Below, piece after piece: positions 46,037 through 58,028 of a stretch of DNA of 64,000 bases. The notes under the pieces are model-generated. The model ran no database searches and was not told where the DNA came from. It saw nothing but the letters and a program-made list of their open reading frames with translations. This DNA is from Ophioderma brevispina (Eukaryota; Echinodermata; Ophiuroidea; Amphilepidida; Ophiodermatidae): the NCBI GenBank assembly GCA_023653785.1, contig JAMKCH010056617.1:62001-126000 (forward strand), given 5' to 3'. Position 1 is the first letter of the stretch, and each line of letters starts with the position of its first letter. Made by a program: the position numbers and the translations under genes.

Positions 46037-47820
46037 ACATCACTGTCATGAGTTATGACATGGTTCTCAACGGGGTAAACATTCAGGAAATATATCTTCC
46101 CACTTGTGAAGTAATTCTTTCAATTCACTTTTTGGACCCTTAGGGAGGTGGACCTAGTTTCTTGTCTCAATTGGCAAGTATGACGTATGTCCGAATTTGC
46201 AATTTGACACCATACTAATTTTCTGTTGTTTACAGTGCTTGTCTTGTTCAGGTATGACTCTGTGATGTCATATTGCACACCATTGGCTGACACTACACAC
46301 GCAGGCTTTACGTTATCACATCTTTCATTATACTCTTTGAGTATATTTATTTGACATAACTATAGCCTTTACCTGGTGCTTTGATCACATAGTCAAGGTC
46401 TCCCACTTTGTTTTCAATCTCATGTGGTCCAGAATACTTGGCTTGCAAAAAATGTCCTTGTATTGGAAAAAGTGCCAAAACTTTGTCACCTGGTTTGAAT
46501 ACTCTGTTCCTGGCATCCTTGTCATACCATGTTTTCATTTTTGCCTGGCTCTGTTTGAGATTTTATTTGGCAATTTGTGTCTGAATTGAGACACATAGTC
46601 TAACCAATCCACATCAGGATTTTCACACAACCACTTTTCTGTCAGTAGTTTCAATTTGTGACCAAACACCAACTCAAATGGACTAAATCCTAATGACTCT
46701 TGTACAGCCTCCCTGGTAGCAAACAGCAGGAGATGAACTCCCTCATCCCAATCCCTCTCAAATTCAAAACAATAGGTTTTGATCATTGTTTTCAATGTTT
46801 GGTGGTACCTTTCTAAGGCCCCCTGAGATTCTGGGTGGTATGCTGAAGAACTGTACTGGGAAATTCCCAACTGGTCAATCACAAACCTGACATGAAATGT
46901 GATCCTTGATCAGACTGAATTGATTTTGGAAGGCCCACCAGGGTGAAAAACTTTGTTAGAGCTTTCACTATATTCTGTGCCCTAATATTTCTCAAGGGTA
47001 TAGCCTCAGGGAATCTGGTGGAAGCACACATGATGGTCAGTAAATACTGATTTCCTGACTTGGTCTTTGAAAGTGGTCCTACGCAATCTACTAACACCCT
47101 ATTAAATGGCTCATCAATGCTGGTATTGGTTGCAAGGGAGCAGTAGGAATTTTCTGATTGGGCTTCCCCACCATTTGACATGTGTGACAAGTCTTACAAT
47201 ATTATATAGAAGCTCGGAGAAACTGGCGAGCACAGAACTAAATAAAGACGAAAAATACACGGTCTCGAACCCGGAGCCTCTCGCTTTCTAGGCGTGAGAA
47301 ATACCACTGGGCCACAGAGGACTGTGTTAATGTGGATACCAGTGAACGAGCACTAATGTATTTCAGTCTTTATTTCAGAGTTTCAAGCGGCCGTAATTAT
47401 ATTTTTTGTATTACAGAATGGGAGGGCCTTATATGCATGATTCTAGCAGAATCTATGACGAAGCGAAACTCAATTCAATGCACGCGAGGATCAAGTAAAT
47501 GATACAACCCGAGAAAGTAAATTGGTAATAATGTATATATAAGCTCGGAGAAACTGGCTATCACAGAACTTACAATACTTACAATACTCAGACACATCTT
47601 TCTGAGTGTAGGCCCACCAAAAAATGACTCCTAACTCTGTCATATGTTTTCTCACACCTAAGTGTGCCTGCCATGGGATATCATGGCTATGCCTATCACT
47701 CCCTATGGCAATACCTTTGGCACTACAATTGATGCACAACCTTACATTGGCCATCGACAGTGCATCGGGTGGGCAGCCATTTTGTTTGTAGAACGTCCCT
47801 AACATTGGACACACCTGATC
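46037..47820 (-). mobile_element. Ty3/gypsy retrotransposon fragment, integrase followed by RT start (Gmr1-like order)
   Basis: Minus strand, in order. An H2C2 zinc region near 47814-47490 includes HLGVRKHMTELG and YCKYC. It continues beyond a SINE insertion as YCKTCHTCQMVGKPN around 47150-47200. The integrase core follows: VDCVGPL (first Asp, about 47095), IQSDQGSHFM (second Asp, about 46900), and AYHPESQGALERYHQTLK (catalytic Glu, about 46810). The C-terminal domain has YSGPHEIENKVGDLDYVIK (46390-46440). About 250 bp later, still on the minus strand, comes SELKELLHKWEDIFPECLPR and then VITHDSDV (46140-46040). This is the conserved lead-in to reverse transcriptase in Gmr1-like elements, in which integrase precedes RT. 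The fragment stops there, next to a LINE. No LTR, gag or protease was seen. Confidence 0.75.
47202..47578 (-). mobile_element. SINE insertion inside the integrase zinc region, with target duplication
   Basis: The 9 bp CTTACAATA occurs at 47193-47201 and again at 47579-47587, bracketing the insertion; removing it restores the zinc-finger reading. On the minus strand the tRNA-like head (A box TGGCCCAGTGG, B box GGTTCGAGACC) lies at 47265-47330. The 3' tail reads AGTTCTGTG then GCCAGTTTCTCCGAGCTT and TATATA. The same tail occurs a second time at the other end (47538-47571), so two nested or tandem SINE copies are possible. Confidence 0.7.
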
Positions 47821-47949
47821 AAAAGCAGATCTTTTCAGTGACTCTTACGACTCACCAAAATGTTAGGATCAACATATGATGGGAATCATTCAAAACGATC
47901 TTTGAGAAGTTTAATGAAAAAAAAAAAGAACATGTGACGAATCCACTTT

Positions 47950-48080
47950 TTGCTATAATTTCGAGAATGTAAATTTCGGACGACAATGAGAAAATTACGT
48001 CCTTTATCAAGTTGATGCTTCTTCCGGTCAAGTCTGGGAGTCCGAAGACGATCGGAACACTATCCGTAAGTTCTTCAACT
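47950..48080 (+). repeat. Dispersed repeat family R3, copy 2
   Basis: Second copy of the repeat at 42690-42830, sharing GACAATGAGAAAATTACGTC and GAAGACGATCGGAACAC. Confidence 0.6.
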
Positions 48081-50719
48081 TATTAATGCAAAACATTAAG
48101 GGTCATTAAACACACGATGATGTCTATATTGAATCTTGTTCTACTTGAAGCCAAATTACTCTAATGGCTCTTATTTTTAAGAAGCATAGCTGTTCTTAAT
48201 TTCTGCATCTGCAATAGCCAATATCATAATTTTATTATTTTTTTTTAATTTTTTAGGTTTTTTCTTTTTTTAATTTATCAAATTAAAAAAAGTAAACGCA
48301 TAAGAATGTAAGTAGTTAATATTTTTTCTTAAAACGGTTTTCCAAACGATACTCGCCAAATACGGATGTCCCCAACCGTTGCAATTAGGAAAATGTTTTC
48401 TCAGGATTCCTGACATCTTTTCCTCCTACCTTCGACGATTTGCATTTCCCTATCTTTTTGTTCTCTTTTTGACGAGATAGCAAAACAAAGGAGCTATTTA
48501 TAAATGGAACAAAGTAGCCTTGTAGTGTTTTAGTTATGATGAACGTTTTACCTCTACCCCTTGGGAGATTTTTACATTCCTGGCACGATATTTGCCATTA
48601 AACCACGGATCAATTTTATTTGCTTTTCAGTATGAGATTAGCTGTATTGATTTTGTACAGCTGAGGTGGTCAAGACGCCTGTCCTCCAAATCTTTTTTTT
48701 GTATGCATTTCGTGTATGTTTGTTCCATTAAAACGTTTTCACGTAAAAGCAATATTACTATAATATAATATTGTGGGTATCTAAAGTATTTCTTTGAAGC
48801 TAAAAGAGGTAATGGGTGTATGTCAGACCACATACCAGCACCACTGACAGACATCATCAAATTCCCAATAAACTTATCGAGGGATTAGGCCTGTGGGATT
48901 GGGATCTGATGCCGATTGCATCACTGACGATTGTAACCTAAAGTACAACCTTCGGATTTTTGCTCTTTTTATAAACTGTTTCATAAGTCATCAACTTGTT
49001 TAGTACCTAACTAGATCACCTATATCAGAAAAACGAGGTGGAAAAATTGGGTTATCACCGATAACTCAGTTTATCAACTTGAAAAAAGAGGGGTTTCCTC
49101 ATTGGAAAACCATAGTTGAAAAAATAAGTTTATCATTTGATAATTGATAAACTGAGTTGATCGAATGCTAAACTTAAAATATCAATTAAAAAAAAATATA
49201 GGTTTTTTCCCAAGACCCAGTTTTTTTCTTAAGTTTATAATGTGATATTGATACGAGTTTACGAATGTTAAATTAGAAATCAATTGAAAAAACAGAGTAT
49301 TTTTCCCAGACCCAGACTCATCAGGCTATCACTCTCACTGCTGTGTGGTAAGCCGCACCTCTCAGCATTGCCAATCTTGGGTTTTCATCTTGCCCCCTCT
49401 TAACCAAGCTGTTGTCTTTATGTACCCTGAAATGTCATCTCTCTCCAACGCCTTTTCTGTACTTCCTCTCCTCTTTTTCTCTTTTCGGCTGCCCTTCTCA
49501 AGTCATTTCGTCACCTGTGTGTTGTGTTTCTGGATAAACCCCTCCCATCTCCTTGTGATTCTTTTTAATCTTCTGGATGTCTTTCCCTTGTATGTGTATT
49601 TGTTTTGCCTAATTTCTGTGTGACGACCTCTGGTCTCTTCACGCGAGATGAATCAACATTTCCTTTCCATTTGCTCCTTTGGGTTGTGGGCTACCATAAT
49701 TTTTCATTCGGCTGTACAAGACATATTAATTCATTTATTTTCATAATAAACATATGGGATACCGACAAAAATATATAATTCAAGGTCATAGTTCACCTAT
49801 TTGCATAATAGTGGCATCCATCTTGTATTTTTTTAAGCGCCAGTTACGGTCATTATTGCAGAGGTAATCATGATTTAAATCATTTTGGTGGCTTAAAAAA
49901 TTGTTCCCATTTAGCGTACAATCTGAACGCTTAAATAGCCTTTTTATTTGAATTTTTTCCGTTAACCGGGGTAAAATTTTTAATTTCACCGTTTCGGTTA
50001 ATTTTCGCAAAAAGGAGCACATTTTTGTGATTGTGGACCCGTATAAAATTTGAAATACAGACATAATTATGGAAAGAAGGCATTAGACATGTAGTATTGT
50101 GGTCATAACCATGATACCAGTAAATCCCAATAATAAAAATGGGTCAAATTAATAAACTGAGTGCAATATAGGTGAAAAATGTAATTCCTTGGTATTTTGA
50201 CAAACTTTGCAACCAAATTAGTTTTATTTCGATTTTTGGCGCATTTAACAATTGAAATGTATGTGTACATTGGTTAGGATCACAAGTTACATTTCTAATG
50301 TCATTGACACAATTTATTTCGATTTGAAGGTGTACATACTTAGAAATTTGTTCAGTATTTTTTTTTGAAGATGTTCACGTTAGTCTTAGCTTCCATCTGT
50401 TGACGTACTGGTTACAATTTTAAAGTATCAAAAAATACAAAAACAAACCCCAAACTCAAACTCAAAAAATATTTTTAAGTTTTTAATTATCGCAGGTTTT
50501 TGTTGTTATAGGGCATATTTTAAAGGTCCCAGGAATGAGATGAAAAATCTACTCCAAATCTTTATGGGACTCCATTTCCAATAACATGAACCATAAAAAA
50601 AATACACTACCAGTGACATCATTAGTGAAACTATGATTTTCCAGTCATGTCCATGATAGGATTCACACCATTCACCTGGAATTTTCTATTACTCTCCTGA
50701 AAATCAATGATACCACAAA
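48081..50719. other. Intergenic DNA, no supported gene
   Basis: Contains a hairpin (CGATAACTCAGTTTATCAAC near 49050-49072 against TTGATAAACTGAGTTGATCG near 49145-49164). A direct repeat around 49175-49220 and 49280-49317 shares TTTTTCCCA(A)GACCCAG. A T/C-rich patch lies at 49380-49640. Confidence 0.4.
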
Positions 50720-51470
50720 TGATGTCCATCACCAACCCAATATTGAATGCTTTCATTTTGAATTGAAGTATGCTTAATGTTACAAGAGCCATACACTTGT
50801 TCATTGGATCCTATGTAATCTGTAACTCCATAGTTTTTGATAATATAGGGTTGAATAGGAAATTATCATTTATGGCAGCCATCTTGATTTCTCAAATGCT
50901 CAATGATGCCCAGGCTGTCACCCGGCAGATTCTTATGCTCCACCCCCTAATCTATCATTTTCAGTAAGAAAATTGTGTCCATACTCACTTACTTTCACAT
51001 GAACGTTCCTCCTCTGACAGGAATGTCCCCCTACAATATATCTAGTGCAAATTTAAGAAATTTTGTAACCTTAGAAAATCTACTACGGGCATCCCCCTAT
51101 GGACCGTCCGGTGACCGTTGTGATTTTAATACAATGATATTCAATTAATGAGCACATTTAGTCCCAAAGCAAACTACACATTACCTTGATGTCTTTGGCC
51201 TCTAAGGGGGGTACGGGGTCTGAAGCAGTGAACTATTTGAGTGATTTTTCCTTAAATTTTCCTTAATATAGTGGTTTATACATGTTGCACATCATAGTGT
51301 GCCCATGTCACAAAGTTTTTGACGATTCATGTCAATTTTTTTTGCTCTGGTTTGCCATGGTACCACGTAAGGCCTCTGATTGCTAAACACTAGAACGGAC
51401 GTAACTACATAGGTCGGTATGAAGAGACAAGCTCGGGGGGGTCCGAAACTGGGGTGGATGTGCAGGGGTA
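50720..51470 (+). repeat. 2.1 kb repeat unit, copy A (first 0.75 kb only)
   Basis: Begins ACCAACCCAATATTGAATGC and follows copies B and C block by block: CACTTGTTCATTGGATCCTAT, GCCCAGGCTGTCACCCGGCA, CAAGAAAATTGTGTCCATACTC, TACAATATATCTAGTGC, GACCGTCCGGTGACCGTTGT, GGGGTCTGAAGCAGTGAA, ATGTCAATTTTTTTTGCTCTGG and GGATGTGCAGGGGTAAA. It stops at about 51470, where LINE-associated sequence begins. No conserved reading frame. Confidence 0.8.
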
Positions 51471-54400
51471 AAGGCGGTGAGAGGATGTTCTTTGCCAGAG
51501 TGAGGGGTTTAAGCCGCCTCTACCGCCCAGCGTCTTTCTCTAATCAGTATGTATATTCTGTACTTACTTACTTTTCTAACTATCCTTCTTCGTGAACTCC
51601 TGACCATCTAGGTTAATACCCCATCGTCCCTCGCGTAGGTAGAGGCATATTTCACCCGGGAAGGTCAAGACCCACCGATGACAGCAGGGGTACATACACA
51701 CATATCTCCTGCTGTCGGGCAAGGTGTATCCCTACATAATCGGTGTAGGTGCTGGTTGGGGGCCTCTGACTTCTCTCTGCTCCTTACTTCTAGACCTTCT
51801 ATTGGTCTCTCGTAATGCCAGGTGAAACTGCACTTAGTTTTTTAGGTATTTGTCCCATTACCTTGGCGGATGAAGAAAATAAAATTATTTTCCAACGGCA
51901 TAGGGCGTACGAGGAGCAATCCCACACCGCCCATTGGACAGTTGCTGCTTAAAACAAGACAGTTAAAGTAGGGCCAACTAATTGCTTTTGCATCTCACCT
52001 GCCAATCATGCTTTCAGGACATAGGCGAACTAACGTTATAATTAGTAGAATTCGGCTGCTGTTACTTCCGGACCCAGCTTAGCAGGGCTGATCACCCTAC
52101 AGTTTGCCAGCCCGAATTGAAACAAGTCTGTCACCAATCACGATACGAAAATTCCAAGAAAGAAACCAAGTCTCAATCGAAGTGCACTGGGCCGCCCGTC
52201 ACGTGAACTCTATGACGGGCCAGCAGGAACTCGCACATCAACACGAACTGATGGTCCCGAGAAGTGGTCGTCTTCTGCCTTCAAACCTCGTATTGTAGCC
52301 ACCCTACAATGTACTAGTACCTTGTACCAGCAGGGAAAGGACCACCAGCTATTCATGGACTGTACCGATGCAGGTGTAGAATTTTTGGTATCCAAGAACC
52401 GTCGTGCCTAATCAAACCCACGGCAACAGAAGAGCTATGATCTGATGATAAAAACTGGTGTTAATTTAACACAGCACAGCCACGGAACCAGAGACAGCTG
52501 GTTTTGTATACTTATGGCCATACATATCTAAAATGTTTGCAAAGCGTGAAGTCCATTTCCAACAGGATCATAACTGCCACATTCCATGGTAACCCAAACC
52601 TTACATGACATCTGTCTAGCCCCCACTGATGCGTTACCTTGATGAAAAGAGTGAGTTTTACAATACTCTCGAGGACCATTTAGAACAGGGTCAAACACAT
52701 AACATCCACCTGGTTGTCGAGACCTTCAATGCCTAAGTCGGAAATGACAGTCCTCTATCACATTTCCCGAAGTTGTTAGGCCGCCACTGTTTTCTATGAT
52801 ACAACAAACAAAATGGTGAGAGACTGGTGAGCTTGTGTGAAGAGCATAAACTTCGTCCAGCACATATGAAATTTCCAACCTAAGCAGCGTCAGTGGACCA
52901 TGATGCATCCAGCGGGGGCAACGCACCAGCTGGACCACGTCTTAATAAACAGCAAGTAGTCTAACTCTTAACTTTCTGAGGAACTAGCCGGGCCTACAAC
53001 CATAGAACTAGACTCCGACCACCGATTGTCAGCACTTTGCTCGTCTGCAGCCTAAGAACTACCAAAGGGAAACTTCTTCTCTCATAGGACCAAAGTTCGA
53101 CTGGAGAAACTGGCAAGATACATCCACAAGAGACTATTTCCAGTTGGAATTGTCCATAAGATTTGAAGCCTCCATGCTACGGATACTTCAGCACCAATCA
53201 CCAGATGGTACCAATTTGAACATGCTGTCGCAGAGGTTTTTTCTGGAATGTTGTTGGTAAACGCAGACCATGTGGCCTGCCGTAGCTGGGTAACTGACAA
53301 TACATCCAGCTGAAGTCGAGAGGATGAAGCCAAAAGAAGATATCTTGTTTTCAATCTAGTACTAGCATGCTCCCGATAACTTTGGAAAAGGCTTAAACTC
53401 AGTTGAATGAGAGTTTATAATTCAGATGAGGCACCATGCTCTACAAACAAATGGAGATCTTAAACTGGCTGACTCAAAGGGTGGTTATACCACCACATGG
53501 AAAAATCATCCATAATCTATCTGGTAAAGACAAGAAAACCATTCAAGTCCAACAAAAGAGATGGCAACCCCACCAACAATGAGAAGGACGCTACTTGCAG
53601 GAATGGAAGGAATATTTCGGTTCCTTGCTCAACAATAGCCATGGTTCACTATTATCTGAACTGCCTCCACCGGCTTCTCAAGATCTGCCCATTGAAACCA
53701 ATCCAACCAACACAGAGGAGACGCTACTAGCCATCGGCCAAATGAAGACAATAAGGCCGCCGGACGTGACAGTGCAATTACATCTGAAGCCTTCCAGATT
53801 TTGGTGATCAATTGGCTAAGTTGTCCATTGCTTCTTTACTGAGTATATACACCACTCTCCCTCCATCCATCCAAGTGGACCACTAGTGCATTGTTCCTCC
53901 TACCTCACCCAGAAGGGAGACCTTAGCCTGATGACCAACTATCGAGAGGAATATCTCTTCTGTCAATTACAAGCCAGTTTACACCAAGATCCTTCTAAAG
54001 ACATGTGGACCCCATCTTAAGAGGCAACCAGGCTGGATTTCGTTCTGGAACGAAGTTGTGCCCAGCAGATCCATATCCTCAGAAGAATCATGGAAGGTTT
54101 CCAATACTACCAGCTTCCTCTTACAGTCACCTTTAATAGACTTTTAAGAAGGCCTTTGATTCCATCAATAGAAAGGTTATGTTTGCTGTGATGGCTGCAT
54201 TATGGGATACCGGAAGCAGTAGTGAATGCCGCAAATGCGCTATACAACAACTCTAAAGTGCAGTAATGGTTGTAGAGAAACATTTCAGATTCCTTTCGAA
54301 GTCACCACCGGAGTTCTCAGGGGGAGTTTAGCTCCATTCATTTTCATCATATTAGTAGACTTTCTCTGAAGAAGCCACATCAGACTGAGACTCTGGCATT

Positions 54401-55309
54401 GTAACACACCTAACCCTCGCCGCTCCAACGATACCCAGCCAAAAGTATTGAATTACTTGGATTTTGCTGATGATTTGCCCCTGCTTGAATCCCACTCTTC
54501 CTGTGCCACATACAAACACTGACCAACACTGCAGCGGCAGCAGAAAAGCTTGGCCTCATAATAAGCAAATATCCAAGACAGAGTTACATGACTGCAATTG
54601 TCATCCTCATCCAAAACTTCAAGTCTATGGTGATCCATCAACCATGTGACAGATTTCGAATATCTTGGCTCCAAAATGGCATCTGCTGCTGTGCTCAAGC
54701 GACCTAAAAACCAAAGCATTAAGCATTGAGTTCCTTCTGGAAGCTAGAACGTCTATGGAAAAGCTCCCATTATCCATCTCTGCAAAAGTCAGTTTTTTCA
54801 ACACACCTGTTTGACCATCCGACTATGGCTGTGAATACGGGTGCTTTATCACCAAGACATGGAAGCAAATCACGCATTGCTACTCTTGCTGTTGGATTAT
54901 GTGGGACATAAAACCGAAAGACCGTGTCTCAAACACCATCTTATATTCATTGACCAACACTGAGCCTCTTATCCACCTGTTAAACAAAAAATTTTGTAAG
55001 ACATCGCCAGCTTAGTTTCCTTGGACACATCCTTTGTCTGCCAGAGGAAACAGAGCCCCCTTGCGAGAAGATACCGCTCTCCCACCTACCAAACTCATGA
55101 GAAAAGGAGACCGGCGTCCACGCACAAACACCTCTTATTTAGCCTAAATCCAAAGTGTGCTAGGGTATGATAAAGGCATGATACAAGCTGAGCAGTGGCC
55201 ACACTGCCAAAGATAGATAGATGTTGGGGGACGCAATGGAGAAATCTGGTAATCGCCTGCTCCGCAGCAGAAGGATGATGATTGATTGATGTGATGATTG
55301 ACATGACCA
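51471..55309 (+). mobile_element. RTE-like LINE, near full length but frame-shifted (endonuclease and reverse transcriptase)
   Basis: The first 1 kb is probable 5' leader without clear coding. Endonuclease pieces on the + strand include NRIITATFHGNPNL near 52555; FYNTLEDHLEQ then HLVV and FNA (a GDFNA-like site, about 52710-52730); QRQWTMMHPAGATHQLDHVL (about 52885-52945); and ELDSDHRLSAL (SDH, about 53010). RT pieces include EYFGSLLNN (about 53605), a NYRGISLL-like motif (about 53940), NQAGFRSGT (about 54028), FKKAFDSINRKVMF (first catalytic Asp, about 54145), a TGVLQG-like motif (about 54310) and FADD at 54463-54474. The C-terminal end has FLGHILCLPEE (about 55020) and VLGYDKGMIQAEQ (about 55155-55195). 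A GATGATT-rich microsatellite tail ends at about 55305. The short 3' end with a microsatellite tail suits RTE. Many single-base shifts. Confidence 0.75.
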
Positions 55310-57404
55310 CCCAATATGGAAGGCTGTCATTTGGAATTTGAAAAGTTATGACTTAAGTGTACAAGAGCCATAAACTTGTTCATTGGATCCTATAGGATAA
55401 ATCTAGTACTCCATGTTTGATTAATATAGGTTGAATTAGTATAGATGGCGACGCATCTTGGTTTCTAAAATGCTCAAGGATGCCCAGTGGCACCCGGCAG
55501 ATTCTAATTATACACACCCTAATCTATATTTCAGCAAGAAAATTGTGTGTCCATACTCAACTGTACGGTCACATGAACGTTCTCTCTGACTAGTAGATTG
55601 TCCTACAATATATCTAGGGCAAATTTAAAGAAAATTTGTACCTAGAAAATCTCTACGGCATCCACCCTATTGGACCGTCCTGTTTGCGTTGTGATTTTAA
55701 TATCAATGAGGATTCATGTAATAGACACATTTAGTCAAAAGCAAACTACCCATTACCTGGAATGTGTTGGCATCTTAAGGGAGGGGGTATGGGGTCTGAA
55801 GCAGTGAAATTTGAAGTGATTTTTTAATTTGTCCTAAATAGTGTGGTATCTACATGTTACACATCATATGGTAGCATGTCACCAAGTTTTCCGATTCATG
55901 TCAATTTTTGCTCTGGTTTGCCATGGTAACCACTTAAGGGCTCTGATTGGCTAAAACACGAGAACGGACGTCGTAACTAAATAAACTAATACAAGGCTAC
56001 TTGGTCGAAACTTGGGTGGAATGTGCAGGGGGTAAATATAAGCAGGGAACCATGAAGCCGGATTTTTGATACCGTTGCCATGAGGAACCCGCAATCGACC
56101 AATCACGTAATTTCATGGCCCAGTAATTTGAATTTGGAACACAATTTGACATATCGGGCTCATGGTTTACTAGCCTAGATGTGCTGAATATTGTGCCAAA
56201 TTTCCTGTGCATAGCATGTAGCGTTCCCTAGTTACGTCGTTTTTCGTTTTGATTGTTTGCGTATTTAACGAAACGAGTTTTATAGACTCGAAACATTTAG
56301 ACAAAATTGAGGGCGCTTTTGATTTTTTTTAAAAGGCTTTTTTTTTAAATTTCATTTATTGTACTGAATTATCATAATTAGTAAGAAAGAATAATCGAAC
56401 TCGGTGGCATCCATTGTCCGAACACTAATTTGTTAAATAATTTCTTACAATATGCAGGGTGAGAAGAGAAAACAATCAAATACATAAAATAATTTACCCA
56501 GTACATTAATTACGTTAAATTATGGACCAAAATAATAATATGAGTATTATTTACTTTGGACTTTCACCAAAAAGTAAATTTCTTAAAGGGGCGTATAAAG
56601 AATATCGTTAAAAATTCTTAAATATGAACCCATTTAATTGTCATGATAAAGTTTAGGAGACTATGCGTTTTTGCAAATTTCGCGTACACTGCTCACTGAT
56701 AGCCATATATCGGGAACCGAATGTCAGATTGCGATCGAATAAAAAAGCATTTTTGTAGATTACAATTTATACAATTAAGCCCTTGAATTATCTCGTTTTC
56801 GTAAATGGAACAATTTTTACCAAAGTTAAGACCCCATACCCCCCTAATAATGACCCTATCTTATCAGGGGTATGTTATTTTATGTGTAAGAATATATATG
56901 TATTCTGCCAATGGCCTAGACTAGTGGCGCTTAATACAATGGTGATTTAACGGGCATTAATAAATAAAAAAAAATCAGTATATTCAAGTACCCAACTTAT
57001 AAAAATATTTTACTCAGTGTGGGAGTAAAGCGGTATGAGAGTAAACAGTTGAATCAAGATTTAATCAGCTGGAGTACAAACACATTTTTTTTAAATCTTC
57101 ACCCGAGTAAAACTGAGAAATACATGTTGAATAAGCAGTTTAGTTTGGAAAACTAACTCAACGTTGCGGGACAAAGAAGTTTGACCCAAGACGGATCAGA
57201 ACTTACACGAAATTAGTGTTGTTCTGATCTTAATAACGTTGACGACCCACAGGTCACTGCAGCCCACGACGAATTGCCACAATGGCGGAAATATCAATGG
57301 CACATCTTATGACAGCTGGAGGCGAGGGAAAATAGGACGGAAAGGAGGATTTTGTCCCCCCTTGCAATCTGCCTTCTAATTTACACAACAAGTTCTAATC
57401 AGAT
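55310..57404 (+). repeat. 2.1 kb repeat unit, copy B
   Basis: Full-length partner of copy C (58029 to about 60110), starting ACCACCCAATATGG. Unlike A it continues through AAGCCGGATTTTTGATACC, GACCAATCACGTAATTTCATGGC, CGTTTTGATTGTTTGCGTAT, AGACTCGAAACATTTAGACAAA, GTTGACGACCCACAG, CACATCTTATGACAGC and CACAACAAGTTCTAATCAGATG. The unit contains no recognised protein. A LINE 3' fragment follows immediately. Confidence 0.8.
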
Positions 57405-58028
57405 GTCAAATATCTTGGCTCCAAGGAATTGCATTCTGCTGCTGTGCTGCAAGCGAACCTAAAAGACGCAAGCTAGCAGGAGTCCTTCGGGAAGCAGAAA
57501 TCGGTGGAAAAGCGCCCATGATCCATCTCTGCACAAGTCATTATCAACACAACCGTTGTGACCACCTACCTATAGGCTGTGCATCCCTTGGTCTATCACA
57601 AGACAATGGGAAAGCAAAATCAACGCATTTGCTGCCTCTTGCTGTAGGATTATATGCTGGACATAAAACGGAAAGAACCGTGTCGCAACACCACTTAATT
57701 CATGACCAACCCTGAGCCCTTATCCACCTTGTAAGACATCGCCAGCTGAGTTCCCTTGGACTACATCCTTCTTCTGCCAGATAAGAAGCCTGCAGGAAGA
57801 TACGCTCTCCCTCCATCATACACCTCATGGCAAAATGAGACCTGACGTCCATCCCCAGACACCATCTTAATTTAGCCTACATCCAACGTGTGCTAGGGTA
57901 TCATAGCAGGCATTATCCAAGCTGAGCAATAGCCGCGGCGTGGCACTGTGCCAAAGATAGATGTCCTCGAGAAATCTGATCTTGTAATCGCCTGGCTCCC
58001 AGCCCGAAGCGAATGATTATTATTATGA
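57405..58028 (+). mobile_element. 5'-truncated copy of the RTE-like LINE
   Basis: Matches 54650-55309 from AATATCTTGGCTCCAA to the C-terminal blocks (GACATCGCCAGCTGAGTT, GTGTGCTAGGGTAT, AATCGCC) and ends in an ATTATTATTATGAT-type tail. It covers only the last 200 codons, with frequent shifts. 5' truncation is typical of LINE retrotransposition. It sits exactly between unit copies B and C. Confidence 0.8.
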
